From Pseudomonadota bacterium (GTDB taxonomy: Bacteria > Pseudomonadota > Gammaproteobacteria > Burkholderiales > Burkholderiaceae_C): 8,949 nt of DNA. Shown here in pieces: positions 6,029 to 8,949 of this stretch. A model generated the notes under the pieces. That model did not search any database, was not told the DNA's origin, and worked only from the letters and a program-made list of their open reading frames with translations. The translations under genes and the position numbers were made by a program. The DNA lies in contig JAUPTP010000055.1 of NCBI GenBank assembly GCA_030918015.1, forward strand, positions 1 to 8,949. The letters run 5' to 3'. Position 1 is the first letter of the stretch, and every line of letters starts with the position of its first letter.

Positions 6029-7228
6029 ATGTCGAGCCCTTCCGCCCCCATCACGCTCTTCACCACGATCCACCACAGCCCGCAGGCCTTCGAGCAGCTG
6101 CGCGACGAGTGGAACGAGGCCGTGCGACAGGCCCAGCGCCCGAGCCTGTTCGTCACGCCGCTGTTCCTGGAGTGCACCTGGCGCCACCACGCCGACGCCG
6201 GCGACGAGCTCTGGCTGGTGATCGTGCGCGACGAGGCCGAGCGGATGGTGGGCGCGCTGCCGCTGGTGCGCACCACCGCGCGCCGCATGGGCCTGGCCGT
6301 GCACACGCTGCATCACCTCGGCCAGTGGAGCGGCGACCGGGCCGGCGTGCTGCACCTGATCGACGCGGACCGGGTCTGGCAGGCGGCGCTGGAGGCGGTG
6401 GTGGCCCAGCAGGAGCACTGGCACCACCTGGACCTGCGCGAGGTCGAGCAGACGGCCTGGCCGGTGCGCGACGCCGCCTCGATGCAGGCCTGGGCGGGCG
6501 TGGGGGTCCGGCCCACCGTGCGTCCGGACACCTGGTGCGGCGCGCTGACGATCCAGGGCGACTGGGACGACTACTTCGCCAGCCGGACCAAGAACACGCG
6601 TCAGGGCTTTCGCCGGCGCGAGCGGCTGATGAAGGAAGCCTTCCCCGATCTGGCCGTCGAGATCGTGGACGACGAGGCGGGCATCGGCGCGGCCTTCGAG
6701 CGCTACATCGCCATCGAGCGCCTCGGCTGGAAGGCCGAGCAGCGCATCGGCATCTGGCAGGATCCACGCGAGGCGGAGATGCACCGCGAGCTGCTGCCCC
6801 GGCTGGCCGCGACCGGCCAGGCCAGCGTCTGGCTGCTGCGTGGCGGCGGACGCGACATCGCCGGGCTGGTGCGGCTGCACCAGGGGCCCATCTGCTACGA
6901 GCGCTACAGCTCCTACGATCCTGCGGAGGCGCGCTTCTCGCCGGGCACCTGGCTGTGCATGGAGGCGGTGCGCCAGCTCTTCGGCACCGACTGCATCGAG
7001 TCGGACGTGCTGGGCATGCACGAGCCGCTGCAGGATCGGCCGGCGATCAGCGCCTGGTACGACATCGAGCGGCCCACCGTGCGCCTGACGGCCACGCGCA
7101 CGCACCTGGGACGGTACCTGGCCCAGCAGGCCGGGCAGGCCGCGCAGCTGGTGCGCGCCCATCCGGCCCGCTCGGCAGCGCTCTCGGCCGCCATGGCGAT
7201 GGCGGCGAGCATCACGCTCATCGACTGA
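6029..7228 (+). CDS. GNAT acyltransferase, CelD/BcsL type (Acetyltransf_6)
   Basis: This 399-residue soluble protein has no signal peptide. The fold looks like the duplicated GNAT arrangement of the CelD/BcsL and FemAB-like group (COG5653). The N-terminal half has FVTPLFLECTWRHHADAGDE, then LWLVIVRDEAERMVGALPLVR. The second half begins at SRTKNTRQGFRRRERLM (from S185), equivalent to the family's basic Ser-Lys-Asn-Arg segment, continues through IAIERLGWKAEQRIGI, and ends in CIESDVLGMHEPLQDRPAISAW, the counterpart of the usual D-x-x-x-G-x-E-x-Y/L-K stretch. Relatives modify sugars, amino sugars or lipids of the envelope or exopolysaccharide; the substrate here cannot be read. It starts 5 nt after the DUF1513 stop with no visible Shine-Dalgarno, so it is probably translated by reinitiation on the iron operon transcript. 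The family call is good; a link to iron is conjecture. Its 3' end faces fabB. Confidence 0.85.
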   Translation: MSSPSAPITLFTTIHHSPQAFEQLRDEWNEAVRQAQRPSLFVTPLFLECTWRHHADAGDELWLVIVRDEAERMVGALPLVRTTARRMGLAVHTLHHLGQWSGDRAGVLHLIDADRVWQAALEAVVAQQEHWHHLDLREVEQTAWPVRDAASMQAWAGVGVRPTVRPDTWCGALTIQGDWDDYFASRTKNTRQGFRRRERLMKEAFPDLAVEIVDDEAGIGAAFERYIAIERLGWKAEQRIGIWQDPREAEMHRELLPRLAATGQASVWLLRGGGRDIAGLVRLHQGPICYERYSSYDPAEARFSPGTWLCMEAVRQLFGTDCIESDVLGMHEPLQDRPAISAWYDIERPTVRLTATRTHLGRYLAQQAGQAAQLVRAHPARSAALSAAMAMAASITLID

Positions 7229-7236
7229 GCGCGAGG

Positions 7237-7253
7237 GCCGGCTCTCAGCCGGC
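7237..7253. terminator. Hairpin between convergent genes, possible bidirectional terminator
   Basis: GCCGGCT (7237-7243) and AGCCGGC (7247-7253) form a perfect 7-bp GC-rich stem with a 3-nt loop. It lies 8 nt after the acyltransferase stop and overlaps the fabB stop codon (TCA 7245-7247 on the plus strand). Only 16 nt separate the two convergent genes, so transcription from both sides must end about here. No T-run follows on either strand, which makes this an imperfect terminator candidate. Confidence 0.4.
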
Positions 7254-8459
7254 GAAGCGCGAGAACACCAGCGTCGCGTTGGTGCCGCCGAAGCCGAAGC
7301 TGTTCGACATCACGGTGTCGACGCGGCCGTCGCGGCGCTCGCGCAGGATCGGCAGGCCTTCGGCGGCCGGGTCCAGCGTCTCGATGTGGGCCGAGGCGGC
7401 CAGGAAGTCGTTCTGCAGCATCAGCAGCGAGTAGATCGCCTCCTGCACGCCGGCGGCGCCCAGCGAGTGGCCGGTGATCGACTTGGTCGAGCTGATGAAG
7501 GGCACTTCCTCGCCGAAGACCTGGCGCACCGCGCCCAGCTCGGCCAGATCGCCCACCGGGGTGGAGGTGCCGTGGGCGTTGATGTAGTCGACGGGCGTCT
7601 TCACGGTCGACATGGCCTGCTGCATGCAGCGCATCGCGCCCTCGCCCGACGGGGCCACCATGTCGTGGCCGTCGGAGGTGGCGCCGAAGCCCACCAGCTC
7701 GGCCAGGATGGTGGCGCCGCGCGCCTGCGCATGCTCCAGCGACTCCAGCACCAGCATGCCGCCGCCGCCGGCGATGACGAAGCCGTCGCGGCTGGCGTCG
7801 AAGGCGCGCGAGGCGGTGGTGCCCGGCTCGTTGTACTTCGAGGACATCGCGCCCATCGCGTCGAACAGCAGCGACAGCTCCCAGCTCTCCTCCTCGCCGC
7901 CGCCGGCGAAGACCACGTCCTGCTGGCCCCAGGCGACGAGCTGCGCGGCGTGGCCGATGCAGTGCGCGCTGGTGGCGCAGGCCGAGGTGATCGAGTAGTT
8001 GACGCCCTTGATGCCGAACGGGGTGGCGAGACACGCCGAGACCGTGCTGCCCATCGTGCGGGTGACCATGAAGGGGCCGACGCGCTTGATGCCCTTGGCG
8101 CGCAGCGTGTCGGCGGCCCAGACCTGGTTCAGGCTCGACGCCCCGCCCGAGCCGGCCACGAGACCGGTGCGCGGATTGGAGACCTGCTCCGGCGTCAGGC
8201 CCGACTGCGCGATGGCCTGCTGCATCGACAGGAAGGCGTAGGACGCGGCGTCGCCCTGGAAGCGCAGGTTGCGGCGGTCGATCGCCGCCTCGAGGTCGAT
8301 GGCCGGGCGGCCGCTGACCTGCGAGCGCATGCCCTTCTCCGCATAGACCGGGTTGAACTTCAGGCCGCTGCGCGCCTCGCGCAGGCTGGCGGTGACTTCC
8401 TCGGCGTTGTTGCCGATGCTGGAGACGATGCCCAGGCCAGTGACGACGACACGACGCAT
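7245..8459 (-). CDS. fabB: 3-oxoacyl-ACP synthase I (beta-ketoacyl-ACP synthase I, FabB)
   Basis: FabB condenses malonyl-ACP with acyl-ACP in cytoplasmic type II fatty acid synthesis. With FabA it is needed to carry the cis-unsaturated C10 intermediate forward to unsaturated fatty acids. The 404-residue length equals the E. coli enzyme almost exactly. It starts [18 protein letters not shown] at 8459. The nucleophile is Cys161 in [11 protein letters not shown], and the catalytic histidines are His296 in [11 protein letters not shown] and His331 in [11 protein letters not shown], with Lys326 just before. The C-terminus has the typical [24 protein letters not shown] and the fabA neighbour favour KAS I over KAS II (FabF). 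The start lies 2 nt after the fabA stop, with AGGA (8469-8472) as ribosome binding site inside the fabA end, so the two are co-transcribed. I see no frame damage or missing catalytic residue. Confidence 0.97.
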   Translation of the reverse strand: MRRVVVTGLGIVSSIGNNAEEVTASLREARSGLKFNPVYAEKGMRSQVSGRPAIDLEAAIDRRNLRFQGDAASYAFLSMQQAIAQSGLTPEQVSNPRTGLVAGSGGASSLNQVWAADTLRAKGIKRVGPFMVTRTMGSTVSACLATPFGIKGVNYSITSACATSAHCIGHAAQLVAWGQQDVVFAGGGEEESWELSLLFDAMGAMSSKYNEPGTTASRAFDASRDGFVIAGGGGMLVLESLEHAQARGATILAELVGFGATSDGHDMVAPSGEGAMRCMQQAMSTVKTPVDYINAHGTSTPVGDLAELGAVRQVFGEEVPFISSTKSITGHSLGAAGVQEAIYSLLMLQNDFLAASAHIETLDPAAEGLPILRERRDGRVDTVMSNSFGFGGTNATLVFSRFAG

Positions 8460-8461
8460 GA

Positions 8462-8949
8462 TCAGAAGTCCTGGGTCGAGGTGAACAGGCCGACCTTCAG
8501 GTCGGTGGCGGTGTAGATCTCGCGGCCGTCGACGTACATGTGGCCGTCGGCGATGCCCATGACCAGCTTGCGCTCGATGACGCGCTTGAGGTGCAGGCGG
8601 TAGGTGACCTTCTGCGCGGTCGGCAGCACCTGGCCGAAGAACTTGACCTCGCCGGAGCCCAGCGCGCGCCCGCGCCCCGGATTGCCGCGCCAGCCCAGCC
8701 AGAAGCCGACGAGCTGCCACATCGCGTCCAGGCCCAGACAGCCGGGCATGACCGGATCGCCCTCGAAGTGGCAGCCGAAGAACCAGAGGTCCGGATTGAT
8801 GTCGAGCTCGGCCTCGATCAGGCCCTTGCCGTGGTCGCCGCCGGTGTCGTCGATGCGGACGATGCGGTCCATCATCAGCATGTTGGGCAGCGGCAGTCGC
8901 GCGTTGCCCGGACCGAACAGCTCGCCGCGGCCGCAGGCCAGCAGCTCGT
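8462..8949 (-). CDS. fabA: 3-hydroxydecanoyl-ACP dehydratase/isomerase (FabA), 5' end outside window
   Basis: FabA dehydrates 3-hydroxydecanoyl-ACP and isomerises trans-2- to cis-3-decenoyl-ACP, the branch point that introduces the double bond in anaerobic unsaturated fatty acid synthesis. The reading frame is open to the window edge: upstream of the ATG at 8881 it continues as [20 protein letters not shown], matching the E. coli N-terminus. That ATG is therefore internal and roughly a dozen residues are missing. 161 residues are present. The hot-dog fold active site is complete: His in [14 protein letters not shown] (codon 8768-8770) and Asp in [10 protein letters not shown] (codon 8726-8728), at the 14-residue spacing of E. 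coli His70/Asp84. The end [13 protein letters not shown] is also family-typical. fabB follows after 2 nt. FabR- or DesT-type control cannot be judged because the promoter is outside the window. Confidence 0.97.
   Translation of the reverse strand, partial: ELLACGRGELFGPGNARLPLPNMLMMDRIVRIDDTGGDHGKGLIEAELDINPDLWFFGCHFEGDPVMPGCLGLDAMWQLVGFWLGWRGNPGRGRALGSGEVKFFGQVLPTAQKVTYRLHLKRVIERKLVMGIADGHMYVDGREIYTATDLKVGLFTSTQDF
8469..8472 (-). promoter_or_regulatory. Ribosome binding site AGGA of fabB
   Basis: On the minus strand AGGA lies in the last codons of fabA, 9 nt before the fabB ATG (8459-8457). It supports this start over longer in-frame readings that run back into the fabA coding region. Confidence 0.7.

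Noticed and set aside
4761..7162. Long minus-strand frames opposite DUF1513 and the acyltransferase (4761-5945 and 5894-7162)
   Set aside because: They have the same GC-driven composition, no domain signature and no ribosome binding site context.
7386..8516. 376-residue plus-strand frame opposite fabB
   Set aside because: It is the antisense shadow of fabB, with no family resemblance.
8460..8720. N-terminal extension of FabB into fabA
   Set aside because: Those residues are fabA read in another frame. FabB homology begins exactly at [10 protein letters not shown] and AGGA precedes that start.

Overview
This is a high-GC chromosomal window with almost no non-coding DNA. Its protein families point to a betaproteobacterium, probably Burkholderiales of the Leptothrix/Rubrivivax/Ideonella kind. 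That placement is an inference from codon usage and from the mix of AhpF, FabA/FabB and an imelysin operon, not from a marker gene. I see no rRNA, tRNA, mobile element or CRISPR array. All six complete genes and both edge-truncated genes look intact.

Layout. (1) Bases 1-820 (+) hold the C-terminal half of ahpF, the flavoprotein that reduces the peroxiredoxin AhpC. (2) Bases 821-1068 form a regulatory intergenic region. It contains several inverted repeats and then a near-ideal Fur box: perfect 10-bp arms AAAGATAATG / CATTATCTTT around 5 bp. (3) Bases 1069-6023 (+) form a tight four-gene operon: a secreted imelysin (M75-like) with an intact GxHxxE motif, a DUF1111/COG3488 di-heme c-type oxidoreductase, a second imelysin-like protein whose motif His is replaced by Pro, and a DUF1513 beta-propeller-like protein. 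Successive genes overlap by 4, 1 and about 11 nt. (4) Bases 6029-7228 (+) encode a CelD/BcsL-type GNAT acyltransferase starting 5 nt after the operon, so it is probably read through from it. (5) Bases 7245-8949 (-) carry the convergent fabA-fabB pair for unsaturated fatty acid synthesis; fabA is cut by the window edge.

How the genes may work together. The Fur box implies the central operon is expressed when iron is scarce. All four products carry export signals. Imelysin 1 and the cytochrome look Sec-dependent, while imelysin 2 and the DUF1513 protein have twin-arginine motifs. The composition (metal-binding imelysins, a c-type heme redox enzyme and a Tat-exported partner) resembles the periplasmic half of EfeUOB without the EfeU permease. 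I infer a periplasmic or cell-surface iron capture and redox system. The cassette is a recurring but poorly characterised one in Proteobacteria, and it is the most interesting content here. The ahpF and fabAB flanks are ordinary housekeeping genes.
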